From positions 327,501 through 391,500 of the forward strand of contig CAJNDS010001302.1 in the NCBI GenBank assembly GCA_905221605.1: a DNA stretch of 64,000 nucleotides, given 5' to 3'. The notes under the pieces were generated by a model. It did not search any database, had not been told where the DNA came from, and saw only the letters and a list, made by a program, of their open reading frames with translations. Below are positions 43,060 to 55,200 of the stretch, in pieces (within the stretch, counting starts at the first letter, position 1; each line of letters starts with the position of its first letter). Source of the stretch: Symbiodinium natans (lineage: Eukaryota; Sar; Dinophyceae; Suessiales; Symbiodiniaceae). The translations under genes were made by a program, and so were the position numbers.

Positions 43060-46000
43060 ATGCGCCGCACTGCGCTTTGCCTGGGATCCCTTGCAGCTGT
43101 CAGTGGCAAGGCACCGGGGTTTTCGGGTTGGCCTTATAGGGTTTAGGGTTTAGGGTTTCCCTGAACCCGAAATGGGTGTAGGGTTACCCTTTACCCTAAA
43201 CCCTAAACTCTAAACCCTAAGGTCGACCCTTATAGGGCTTTGGTAGGGTTTAGGGGTTTCGGTTTTAGAGTTCGACCCTGAAGAGTCCCATACGCGGTGG
43301 TTTTGGTGAGATGTGGTTATAAAGCTCGTTATCGGATGCTGGGGGACTTTCCCTACACAGTGACCACAATTCGAAAGGCAGGTTCAGGATCTGTGCATTC
43401 TGCACTCCTAAAAACCTAAACCCTAAACCCTAAACCCTAAACCCTAAACCCTTCAACCTTGAACTCCAAACCCCACGCGGCCTGGGCCTTTCTTGAGGAG
43501 TAGGCCAAGAGTCTGTGGCCACGCAAAGTCTAGGACCCGGAGTAGGGCCCTCATTCCCCCTTTTTTTAAGGTTTAGGGTACCATATATATATATACTCCC
43601 CTTGAAATCAAAAAGGGCACCCTTCTTATGCCTAGGCTCCTCTTGGGTCTACGCAAAGTGAGGGGGGTTGAGCGATTGCTGCTTCGGTTTTTTTTGGAGT
43701 TTTTGGCGCTTCGAGCCTGCTCCATCATTCTGCGACAGCCGTCCTTTTTGCCTTCTGAACACTGCCCTAGACCCTAAACCCTAAACCCCGAACCGGCCTA
43801 AACCCTAAACCCTAAAGTAAACCCAAAACCCTTAATTAAACCCTAAACCCCAAACCCCAAACCCCAAACCCTCAACCCCAAACCCCAAACCCCAAACCCT
43901 AAACCCCAAACCCCAAACCCTAAACCCCTAAACGGCTAGTTTTTTTGAACTTATGGCCCTCTCAAGACTCACTAAGTCGAGCTTCTCGAGTCGGAGTGGG
44001 GTTTGACAAGCAAAACCACACGCCAAGGGCTCGGAGGGATGTTAAGGCGATCTTGGATCGACCTCCTAAGCCCTTCATGAACTACTATCTGCTTCATTCA
44101 GAACCCCCCAAGACACAAAGTAATTCTTCCTTATTCGGGGAATATAGGGATGATTGTCTTTCATGTTTTGGGGGGTTCGTAAGCAACTAGTAGTAAACCA
44201 CCTTGAACCCGAAACTGTGACAGTCTCCCCCCTCCTCCCCCCCCCCCCCCCCCGGTAAGATGCTTGCCGTGAGCTGAAAGAGGTCTACTTCTCTGAGACC
44301 TTTGGAGATGGCTGGGAGCACCCTGTTGAGATTTAGGGTTTCGGGTGTAGGGTTGGAATACCATAGGGTTTCAAGCTAGTTTACAGAGGAAGAGCTTAGG
44401 GTTTGCGGCTTTTGGGGTTGTGGGGTTTGGCGGATTCGGGTGTAGGGGTGCTGTGAGCCTATCAACCCTCAATCTAGGAGGAGATTTTAAGCCCTACCAA
44501 CCCACCCTAAACCCTGAACCCTACAAACCTAAATCCGTGCTTCCAAAGCCCTGTGAAAAGTCCTTGGCTGTTCTTCTTCCTGGAAGGTTGCGGGGTTTAG
44601 GATTGGGGGTTTAGGGTTTGCTTGAGTTGAGGGTTTAGCTTTCGGATAAATTTAGGTTTGGGATAAATATTTCGGGGTTGCGGGTTTAGGTTTCGGGGGC
44701 TCAGAGATCAAGCTTCATTAGGATCCTAAGCCCCTCAAATCGCACCTTCATCCCTGAACAATACCCTAAACCCCAAACCCTAAACCCCAAACCCTACACC
44801 CCAAACCCTAACCCTAAACCCCAAACCCTAAACCCCAAACCCTCAGCCCCAAACCCTAAACCCTAAGCCCTAAACCCTAGACCCCAAACCCTAAACCCTA
44901 AACCCTAAACCCCAAACCCTAAACCCTAAACCCTAGACCCTCTCAGGAGGGCAGCCACCCCACCAACCCCCCCCCCCTCTCCTGCTGGAGATCACGGCTC
45001 CCCCTACCTGATTTTGTGGTACTTTACCTAAACCCTAAACCCTAAACCCTAAACCCTAAACCCTAAACCCTAAACCCTAAACCCTAAACCCTAAACCCTT
45101 TTTGGGTTTCTTAATAAGGCAGCTAAAGGTTAATTTTTTTTGCTACCCTCCGGAGTGCAGCCACGCTGAGACATGACTTTTCCCGGCCGTGCATTTTCAG
45201 CCATATACAAGTAGTCGAACAGCGAATCCGGGTAGTAAGTAAATCAGCAGATTCTCAAAAAATGCGCGCTGGAACGCCTCTTTGGCCGTGATCCCCCTGA
45301 GTCCCAAGCCCTTTGGGGCCCTCATAGAGCCCTCCTCACAAGCCCAAACACCTCTAAGCCTTAAAACTTAATCCCCAAACCCTAAACCCTAATCCCTAAA
45401 CCCTAAACCCTAAACCCTAAACCCTAAACCCTAAACCCTAAACGCTAAACGCTAAACCCTAAACCCTAAACCCTAAACCCTAAACCCTAAACCCTAAAAC
45501 CCTAAAACCCTAAAACCCTAAACAAACCCAAAGGAGCCGATGGACGCCCAGCGAGTGGAAGAAGAGCGACGGCACCCAGGGCACCTGGCAGCTCTCGGCG
45601 GGCAAGTGGCCACTGGGATGCCTTCAAGGTTGAGGGCTTATGGTTTAGGGTTTAGGGTTCAGGGTTTAGGGTTTAGGGTTTAGGGTTTAGGGTTTAGGGT
45701 TTAGGGTTCAGGGTTCAGGGTTTAGGGTTTAGGGACGAAGCCACATCTCTGAAAAGACTAAATTGCGGCAAACCCTAGCCTATGTTTAACGCAAGCTTAA
45801 TGCAGGTGAAGCGTTAGCCCAGCCGGGGTCCACCCCTAGCCCAAGAGAAAGCCTACACAAAACGTAAACCCGACACAAACTCTGTCCTTCATAAACAATT
45901 GTCCCAACCCTAAACCCTAAACAACTCAACCCTAAACCCTGAGCCCAACACTGCAACAAAGGTTCGCAAATGAGGCGGAGGACAAGGGCGTGCAGACCGC

Positions 46001-49000
46001 TGAGGACTCACGGTGCCCAGCCTCTGATTACTATTAGGGTATGAGGGTTCAGGGTTTAGGGTTTAGGATTCAGGGCGTAGGGTTTCTAGGGTTTAGGGTT
46101 TAGGGTTTAGGGCTTTTAGGGTTTAGGAATTAAGGGACTACGGGGCTCATGAAGGCCCCCGGGTTGCGATTCATCTGGTTTGAGTCTAGGGTTTAGGGTT
46201 TAGCGTTTAGGGTGCGGGGTTGAAGGGGTGCATGGCTTAGGGTTTGGGGTTTATGATTGATGGTTTATGGTTTAGGGTTTAGGGTTTAGGGTTTAGGTTC
46301 GGGTTTACTCAAGGATTTCTTTTCAGGGGTTTAGAGTTTAGGGGATCGGAGGGTTGGAGTGGCTCAGGGTTCAAACATGTCCCAGCTGACAATCTATTTT
46401 AGGAGTTTAGGGTTCAGGGCTTAGGGTATGTATCTTAATTAGGGGTTGAAGGTTGTGTCACTCAGTAGTCAGTTCAATACATGCAATCTTTTCCGGGGAG
46501 TGTGTAGCGCAGTCAGTCTTCAGTCGTGCTGGAAGTTTATAAAGTCACGACAAAGGCGTGCGGTGAAACCGTACTCTTAGGAGCATATCTCTAACAGCCG
46601 CAGAGGTTCTTCGGCCTCTCCGCTGGCTTCGACTCCTTCAGCAACGAGGGCAAGGAGCTGATCATCCAGTACCAGGCGAAGTACGAGAAGGACATCGAGT
46701 GCGGCGGCGGCTACGTCAAGGTCGGGCCAAAGCTCAGCGATCCCAAGGCGTTCGGTGACCCCACGCCGTACAACATCATGTTCGGCCCCGACAAGTGCGG
46801 CTACACCAAGCGCACGCACCTGATCTTCAGCTACAAGGGCAAGAACGTGTTGAAGAAGTCGGACCTGGCATACAAGCAGGAGGGCGAGGGCACTTCTCAC
46901 GTGCGGCTCGGCGCAAGCTCCGCAAGGTTCCATCTGCGTTAAATGCTTGTGTATAGCCGTTTCAGCTGCTTGTCACATGTTGTTGGGAACCTAAACTTCT
47001 GAGGTACAGGCTGACCCTGAAGCCCGACAACACCGCGAAGGTGGAGATCGACGGCGAGAGCATCTACGAGGGCTCCTTGAAGGAGGACTGGGAGCTCTTG
47101 GCGCCCAAGGAGATCAAGGATCCCGAGGACAAGAAGCCCAGCGACTGGGTCGATGACAGCATGATGGACGACCCCGAGGACAAGAAGCCAGACGGCTGGG
47201 TGGAGGAGAAACGCATTGTGGACGCCAAGGCCAGCAAGCCGGATGACTGGGACGACGAGGAGGACGGCGAGTGGGAGGCGCCCATGATTGACAACCCCGA
47301 GTACAAGGGCGAGTGGACCGTGAAGCGAATCTCTAACCCAGCCTACAAGGGCTTCTGGGAGGCCAAGAAGATCGCCAACCCGGAGTACGTCGATGACGAC
47401 AGCCTCTACAAGTACGACGACTTCGGCTTCATCGGCTTCGACTTGTGGCAGGTGAAGGGCAACACCATCTTCGACAACGTCATCATCACGGATGATGCGC
47501 CTCGACGAAAGGCGATGCAGGTGGCAGTGTATGGGAAGTTGTTTGAAACTGGGATCCATACATATATAGATGGATAGATGGATAGATAGATAGATAATGA
47601 TAGATATATCCTTTCTCTTTACCATCGGAATCCTTATTCCTTATGAGACTACGGAGTGCTTCGTTGGACCACTTTGCAGGTTCGTTCCTCAGCCTAAAAA
47701 GAAGCTAAGCTCACGATCTGACAAGTGAGCTTAAGGTTTATAGGGTTTAGGGTTTAGGGTTTAGGGTTTAGGGTTTAGGGTTTAGGGTTTAGGGTTTAGG
47801 GTTTAGGGTTTAGGCCAGTGAGAGGACTTGTGGGTGCAAAAGAGCACCCTCATCCCCCAAACCCGCAGAAACAAAACGCCTTTGTGCCCTAAAACCCTAT
47901 AGCCCTAAACCCTGTAGCCCTATCTCCCTGTAGCCCCAGAGCCCTATACCCCTAGAACCCCAAAAGCCGAACCTATAACCATGAGCCTATAGCCCTATAA
48001 CCCTAAACCCTCAACCCCCGAGGTCAAAGAGGCCGATGCCTTCGTCGCGAAGTGGAAGGCGCTCAGCGAGGTGGAGAAGGCCCGACCCTAAACCCGAAAC
48101 CCTAAGACATAAACCCTAAACCCTAAACCCTAAACCCTAAACCCTAAACCCTATCTTCCCACAAGCCATGCCAGTTTGCGGTTTTGGGGGTTTAGAGTTT
48201 ATCGGGTTCAGGGTTCAATGGAGGCCTTTGTTAGTTTCGCCAAGCAAGTTGCCAGGGGTTAGGGTTCTGCGAGTTCTTCCTGTGCTTCGCAAGATTCAGC
48301 CCCAAATCGCTGGGTTTAGGGTTCAGGGTCTAGGGTTAGGGTTTAACCCCTGAACCTTCAACACTAAACCCTCAAGCCTCAACCCCCGACCCATTTTTCT
48401 AGGATGCCCAGTAGTACCCTTCCCTTTTTGGGTGCTTTTGGTTCCCTTATCAATTCCTTTAAGCAAAAAAGGGCACCCTTTTTCAACCTAGGTTACTGGG
48501 CAACCTAGGTTTAAGCTCCTCCAGAAACCCGCCGCGTCAGGCCAAGAAGAAGGAAGAGGACGACAAGAAAGCAGAGGACCCCCTGGTCGGGTTAAAGGCT
48601 CTGGGTGTACAACACTTTGTCATGTGGGGGTAACATTAGCAACATTCTACCCTAAACCCTAAACGCTAAACGCTAAGCGCTAAGCGCTAAACCCTAAACC
48701 CTAAACCCAGGAATACACATTTAAACTTCTCATACTATCCCGACCATGAACTCGTTCAGGCGTCGAAAGAATTACTAATGGCATTCCCTCATGGTCCCTT
48801 TCGAACTCTACTATAATAACACCCTCCAAAACCCTATTCTAATCATTCAGGCCCCTATATTCGGGTGTTTTGTCTAGGGATATGCGGGAAAATGTGTGAG
48901 TTGCAGGGTACATCAGGGCACAAGGCACACCACTTTACGCTTCAAAGGTGTGTCTGGCTTACAAGGGCTCAGCATTCAACAATATTGAACCGATGGTTAT

Positions 49001-51027
49001 GGCGGCCCTTGCTGCGAGCATGATGTAACCTTTATCTTGGGATTGGGTATACTTCGCAATTTTGCCATTTGCAACGAGAGAGAGGTGACTTGTTTGATGC
49101 AGCCGGCGCACGCAGAGGAATGTGTGGCATAAACGTGCCTTGCTAGCTGTCCGGGATGCACGGTGAGTGTCTGGAAAGAGCTCCAGGAGGGTGTGAGAAT
49201 ATAAAAAACCCTAAGCTCTAAAACATCAACCCTGAAGGCCCAAAACCCTGAAGGCTTTAAGTCCTGAAGCGCCCTAAGCCCAGAAGCCCTGCACGTTAGA
49301 AAACGATGGGCCGTATAACATCTTGACCCAACGGTAGGGGACAAAACCCAAATCAACCCTACTAGCCCAAACCCCGAACCCCAAGCCCGAAAGCCGAAAC
49401 CCCAACCCCCGAATCCTAAACGCCGAACCACGAACCCTAAACCCTAAACTCCTAAACCCCAAACCTACACCCTGAGCCCCCGCCCTAAACCCCAAACCCC
49501 GAACCCCAAATCCCAAACCCTAAACCCCGAACCCTTTATTATTCCCAAACACTAAACCCCAAACCCAAACCCTAAACCCCAAACCCTAAACCCTAAAACC
49601 CAAACCCTAAACCCTAAAACCCAAACCCTAAACCCAAACCCTAAACCCTAAACCCCAAACCCCAAACCCTAAACCCTCAAGAGAGCTGGCCATGTGTCGC
49701 CTGCAGGAGGCAAAGGCTGCCGCTTCCAGTTCTAAGGACGACGACGATGACGACGCCCCCTGGACGTAAGGTTTCTTTGGGTCTTGGGGGGTTCTGGAGG
49801 ATTTGGCGGTTGGTGTTTTTTGGTGTTTTTTTTTTGTTTGGGGGGGGGGGGGGGGTGGGAGGGGCATTTGGGGTTGTTAGGGGGGGTTGGGGTCTTGGGG
49901 TCTTGGGGGTTTGGGCGTTTTGGGTGTTTTTCGGGGGTTGGGGTTTGGAGTCTTGGGGTTTTGGGGCCTGTGAGTGTTGAGGTGTGGGGGTTTGGGGGGT
50001 TTGTGCTTTATAGCATGCGAAGTTTAGGGTTTAGCACTCAGAAAAAGCCTCTGCCTTTTGACAGTATCAGTAGATTGAAATCATTCTGGATGTGAGAACC
50101 CTGCGGCGCGCAAACGCGCGCAACGGCAAAGCACTGTGGAGGTATTTCAACATGCACCAATAACTTCATAAATATTTCTAATTCTTTTGAATGGATTAGA
50201 CGATCACAATCAAGCTGTCTGTGCATACCTTGGGTTTTGAGCTGTCGGACTAACACGGCGCACGCAAGCTGTGCGAAAGGTGCCCATGCCCCTGTTCCGC
50301 CACGGGAAAGTGGGACAGGGTTGAAGTTTAGGGTAGAATGGTGTTGCTCTGTAGACTGCACACTTCCATTGTGAGGACTTCATGTATGTCTTCAACAAAA
50401 AAATGTGCTACAAAGGGCGAAGTGAAATATAATTGTAAAAAGAGCAGCGGCGCGATTAAAGAGCAACCCCCCCCACCCCCACCCTCAAGAACTTCTGCCA
50501 CGCCGTAACGGTAATGTATTGCAACACGGGTATAGGGTTTAGGGTTTAGGGTTTAGGGTTTAGGGTTTAGGGTTTACACAGAAGTGTGCGATGTTGGAGC
50601 CCCATGGCTCGAAACTTTTTGTTGGCCCGAAAGTCCTAAACCCTAAACCCTAAACCCTAAACCCTAAACCCTAAACCCTGAACCCTGAACCCTAAACCCT
50701 AAACCTTAACCCTACCAAATCCTGACCGCTCAAGCCCGAACCTCGACATTCCCCCAGATTTTCCGGGAGTTCAGGCAACATCCCATCGGAGGCCCTTGGC
50801 CCCAAAGGGTTTAGGGTTTAGGAGTTGAGGGCTTATTTGAGGGCTTATCGGGCGCAGCCCTCCACCTTGGACCCCTAGACCCCCGGGAAGGGGGGGGGGG
50901 GGGGTTTTTTCATAACCCCCAAACCTTAAACCCTAAACCCTAAACCCTAAACCCTAAACCCTAAACTTGTTTTCAGAAGAGCTCGGGGGTTGAAGCCAAG
51001 GATGACAAGGAGGATGAGGAGGAGTGA
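43060..51027 (+). CDS. Calreticulin, copy 3 (ten exons)
   Basis: Exons: 43060-43110, 44283-44317, 45534-45608, 45962-46012, 46606-46902, 47004-47496, 48023-48079, 48541-48576, 49707-49754, 51001-51027; joined 389 aa (388 if intron 9 starts at the GA three bases earlier). Signal peptide MRRTALCLGSLAAVSGK. Lectin and P domains are as in copy 1, with Ser to Ala in KAFGDP (shared with copy 4). The tail ends DDKEDEEE, slightly different from the other copies and also lacking KDEL. Donors: GC in introns 1-3 and 5-7, GT in intron 4, GA in intron 8. Intron 5 is 101 bp and nearly identical to that of copy 4. Exon 7 (VAKW) resembles copy 1, not copies 2 and 4, so the copy is a mosaic. No disabling change seen. 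Confidence 0.92.
43529..43651. repeat. Foldback element family D
   Basis: TCTAGGACCCGGAGTAGGGC on the left, AAAGGGCACCCTTCTTATGC then CTTGGGTCTACG on the right; in intron 1 of copy 3. Confidence 0.65.
44082..44193. repeat. Foldback element family G
   Basis: Inverted ends CTACTATCTGCTTCATTCAG / TAAGCAACTAGTAG plus inner GAACCCCCCAAGACA / TGTTTTGGGGGGTTC. A relative lies at 63671-63786. In intron 1 of copy 3. Confidence 0.75.
44760..45530. repeat. CCCTAAA arrays in intron 2 of copy 3
   Basis: Three blocks (44763-44940, 45030-45098, 45375-45520) separated by unique DNA. All are in CCCTAAA orientation on the acceptor side, while the donor side (44330-44700) is TTTAGGG-type. Confidence 0.9.
48399..48509. 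repeat. Foldback element family D
   Basis: CTAGGATGCCCAGTAGTACC on the left, GGTTACTGGGCAACCTAGG on the right, inner AAAAAGGGCACCC. In intron 7 of copy 3. Confidence 0.75.
49780..51000. other. Intron 9 of copy 3
   Basis: Begins with a G/T-rich, C-poor stretch (49755-50025) containing a poly-G run. Then comes a 430-bp unique patch without repeats (50040-50470, no supported gene), TTTAGGG (50534-50575), CCCTAAA (50637-50706), poly-G (50889-50904) and a final CCCTAAA block before exon 10. Confidence 0.7.
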
Positions 51028-51930
51028 AGCAGCCCCCGCTTTGGGGCGTAGGGTGTTGAATTGTAGGTTTAGGGGCTTAAGGGTTTAGGGGTTTAGGGGT
51101 TCAGGGTTCAGGGTTTAGGGTTTAGGGTTTAGGGTTTGGGGTTTAGGGTTTAGAGTTTAGGGCTTAGTTGTTTACAGGGCCTGATTGAGAGATTACAGGA
51201 GACTGGTGGTAGATGGTCTCACCCGGTGTTCCTCGTGCAGCTTGAGATCTGCTGTCCGCTACTGGGTCGAATTCCGTCGGCGGGCATCTTACTCGCTGGG
51301 TTTAGGGTTTAGGGTTTAGGGTTTAGGGTTTAGGGTTTAGGAGCAGCTTTTGTGTTCTCTGAGCCAGCTCAAACCTGGGCTCCGCCAGGGTAGCCACTCA
51401 AAAGACCTGGAAAGACCTGCCTGCTGCAGTTAACTGCAGCTCGCTGCGGTATCTGTCTCAAGAGAGAAACAATTGCCCCGCCTGCTGAAGCAACAGTTCC
51501 ATAGGATAGCGTTTAGGGCCAGTTTAGGGTTCAGGGTTCAGGGTCGAGGGTGCCCCTCTACTTCCTGGGATCTTGTGAGGTTGAATTACAGGGGACTGCA
51601 AGGGGCAGAATGTAAGTGGGGGTAGAAAAAAATCTCATGATAGCGAAACGTCCGAATCCCACGCCCCATCCAACAGAACGCCTAAAACCTAATTCTGAAC
51701 CTCCTACCTCGTGGCTCTCAGGGCTTTAAACCCTAAACCCTAAACCCTAAACCCTAAACCCTAAACCCTAAACCCTAAACCCTAAACCCTAAACCCCAAA
51801 CCAAAAACCTCAAATCAAGGGCTTCACGACTTCACGTGCCCGGCCGCCGGCTCCAAAACCTCAGGCAGTTTTGTGAATTCGCCCCCCTGGCCTCCGCCCT
51901 TCGCCCCCCCCCGCCGACCTCTTCGGAAGC
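51028..51930. other. Short spacer between calreticulin copies 3 and 4
   Basis: Only 0.9 kb: TTTAGGG blocks (51060-51170, 51300-51343), then CCCTAAA (51727-51797), then the leader of copy 4. A CAG at 51866-51868 precedes the conserved TTTTGTGAATTCGCCCCC block, 62 nt before the ATG. Such close spacing would suit co-transcription of tandem copies with trans-splicing, which is an inference. Confidence 0.55.
51869..51930 (+). promoter_or_regulatory. Conserved 5' leader of calreticulin copy 4
   Basis: Starts immediately after GGCAG and shares TTTTGTGAATTCGCCCCC and following C-rich sequence with the leader of copy 3. Putative trans-splice acceptor and 5' UTR. Confidence 0.45.
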
Positions 51931-52187
51931 ATGCGCTGCGCGGCGCTGTGCATGGGCTCCCTGGCAGTGGCCTCTGGCAAGGCGAGCCCCCAACTTGCCG
52001 GGGGTTCAAGGGACTCAAGGGGTTACAGGATATTAACGGGGCTTAGGTTTTTTTTTTTTTAAGGTTTAGGGTTTAGGGATATATATATATATGTGAAGAT
52101 ATATGTGCATTTCTTTACATCATGGCTCCTTTTTGGGCATCCTACATTCGTACACATAACGCCCCGGCCCACATTATAAGAGGTACG

Positions 52188-52220
<33 letters not shown>

Positions 52221-55200
52221 AAGACGAGCTCGAAGCGAAGGATTTGTCAGGCGGCTTCCTTTCCCATATGGATCTATATAGGCCTTGTACACCTTGCGCT
52301 CCCCTAAGCCGTAAACCCTAAACCCTAAACCCTAAACCCTAAACCCTAAACCCTCCTGAACCCTGAACCCTGAACCCTGAACCCTGAACCCTGAACCCTA
52401 AAACCCTAAAACCCTAAACCCTAAACCCTAAACCCTAAACCCTAAACCCAAACCCTTGCAGATAAGCTTCATACAAGTGACTTGATGGAAGTCGTTCACC
52501 GACTTTGCTATACATGAGACCCAGATATGGCCCAAAATTTGGTTCAATCACCACCCCTCCCCCCCACCCCCCCCAACCTTTAGACCTAACCCCCAACATC
52601 TAGACCTAAAGCTGCCATACATGGGTCCAAGCAGGGGATTCCACACCCCTGAACCCTAAACCTGAAACCCTAAACCCTAACCCTAAACCCTAAACCCTAA
52701 ACCCTAAACCCTAAACCCTAAACCCTAAACCCTAAACCCTAAACCCTAAACCCAACTTGCCCTTAGCTTGGCAGGTCTACTTCTCCGAGACCTTCGGCGA
52801 CGGATGGGAGAAGCTTGGCAGATGCCCTAAGGCCTCAACCCCGGATGCCCCCAGGTTGGGGTTTGGGGTTTAGGGTTTAGGGTTTAAGGATCAAGGTTTA
52901 GGTTTTAGGGTTTAGGATTAAGGTTTAGGCTTGTGGGTTGAGGGGTCTGCACTACCCTTGACCACAGCTCTCTCCTTCACGCGAAGCCTGACGTGACGAA
53001 AAGGGTCCGGAGGTTTTTGGGGTTTTGGGGTTCGGGGCCCTGGATCACAAAAGGGGTCAACCCTAAATCCTAAACCCTAAAACCTCAACCCTCAACCCTC
53101 AACCCTAAACCCTAAACCTCAACCCTAGGATTCCCAGTTTGTTCGGGGCCCTAAGCCCTGAAACCCTGAACCTGAAGCAAGCCTGGCCCCAAAGCCCAAA
53201 GCCCAAAGCCCAAACCCCAAACCCTAAACCCTAAACCCTAAACCCTGATTAAGCAAGCCCTAAACCCTGAACCCTAAACCCTGAACCCTAAGAACCCTGA
53301 ACCATCCTTTGGCGCAGTGCTCTTCGCGAAGGAGTCGCTGGACGCCCAGCGAGTGGAAGAAAAGCGATGGCACCCAGGTCTCAGGGGGTTAAGCGTTTTA
53401 GGGTTTAGGGTTTAGGGTTTAGGGTTTTAGGGTTTCAGGGTTTTAGGGTTTGGGGTTTAGGGTTTGGGGGAGCTTGCTGGTGTCGACGGCAGGGAAACCC
53501 TAAGCACTAGATGCCCGGAACACTCAAAAACCCAGATCAGAAGCAGCCCTAAGCCAGAAGATGTTCCCCCTCTCCCCCTGATTTTTGAAACAAAAATGCT
53601 AAATAAATAAACAAGCAAACAAGCAAATAAATATAGATAAGTAAATACATACATATCTACATGTATAATATATATATATATATATATATATATGTATAGG
53701 ATGCAGAGGCTATGAGACAATATATATATATATAAGATGCAGAGGCTATGAGACATTCTCAGACAGCTCGGGCGGATGTTTGGTTTTGGGGGTCGGTCAC
53801 GGGGCTGGGGACTTGGGAAAGCGTTGTCCCTACACCCTAAACCCTAAACCCTAAACCCTAAACCCTAAACCCTAAACCCTAAACCCTAAACCCTAAACCC
53901 TAAACCCTAAACCCTAAACCCTAAACCCTAAACCCTAAACCCTAAACCCTAAACCCTAAACCCCTAAACCTACCCCTAAACCCTAAACCCTAAAACCCTA
54001 AACGGCGTGGGGGGGGGGGGGGGGGGGGCGGGGAGAGGCCCGGTCTCTGGTAGGTTTGTTTTTGTTCTTATTTTTTTTTTTTGGGGGGGGGGGGGGGGGT
54101 TTAGGGTTAGGGTTTTAGGGTTTAGGGTTTAGGGTTTAGGGTTTAGGGTTCAGGGTTCAGGGTTCAGGGTTCAGGGTTCAGGGTTTAGGGTTTAGGGTTT
54201 AGGGTTTAGGGTTTAGGGTTTAGGGTTTAGGGTTTAGGGTTTAGGGTTTAGGGGCGTTGGGGTTTCGGGCTTAGGGTTGAGTTACAGGGTTCTTAAGGGA
54301 GGGGGTATATGACCCAACGGTCCCTACTACCCTAAGCTTCCCTAAGGTTGCCTAGGTACCCTCCTTCTTTAAGAACCCTATAATTTAGAGTTTAGGGTGG
54401 GTTTGCCGGAGCGGGGGAGGGGGGGGGGTTTTTGCCCAGAGGCGCCTACAGCAATCCTGGAAGCACCAGCACGAAGAACTAAACAGTCCAACCCTGAACT
54501 CTAGACTGCAAGTTTTTTTTTGGGGGGGAGGGGGGGTAGGGTTTAGGGTCTAGGGTTTAGGGTTTAGCATGCTAAAGGGCCGTACCGGCCAGGGAACGTG
54601 GCAGCTCTCGGCGGGCAAGTGGTTCGCCAATGAGGCGGAGGACAAGGGCGTGCAGACTGCAGAGGACTCCCGGTTCCTTGGCTCCAAGCCCTGAAAACTG
54701 TAAACCCCAAAGCCCGAAACCCTTTTCCAAGGTAGCCCCCAAGCATGACTATACTTATACACAGAACGTGCCTACTTAGGTGGCGCAGTGGTATGAGGAG
54801 AAGGGGATCATGTCGGGGGTTTGTTTGTTCAGTTGTTCATGTGGTGCATTCATATTGCATGAGGTACAAGTATGTTGTAAACCACTGACACGCTCTGCAG
54901 AAGCTTAAAGCTAAGAGTCGTGTTACAAGGAGCGCTCTCGTGTTTCACCAAGGTTCTTCGGCCTCTCCGCTGGCTTCGACTCCTTCAGCAACGAGGGCAA
55001 GGAGCTGATCATCCAGTACCAGGCGAAGTACGAGAAGGACATCGAGTGCGGCGGCGGCTACGTCAAGGTCGGGCCCAAGCTCAGCGATCCCAAGGCGTTC
55101 GGTGACCCCACGCCGTACAACATCATGTTCGGCCCCGACAAGTGCGGCTACACCAAGCGCACGCACCTGATCTTCAGCTACAAGGGCAAGAACGTGTTGA

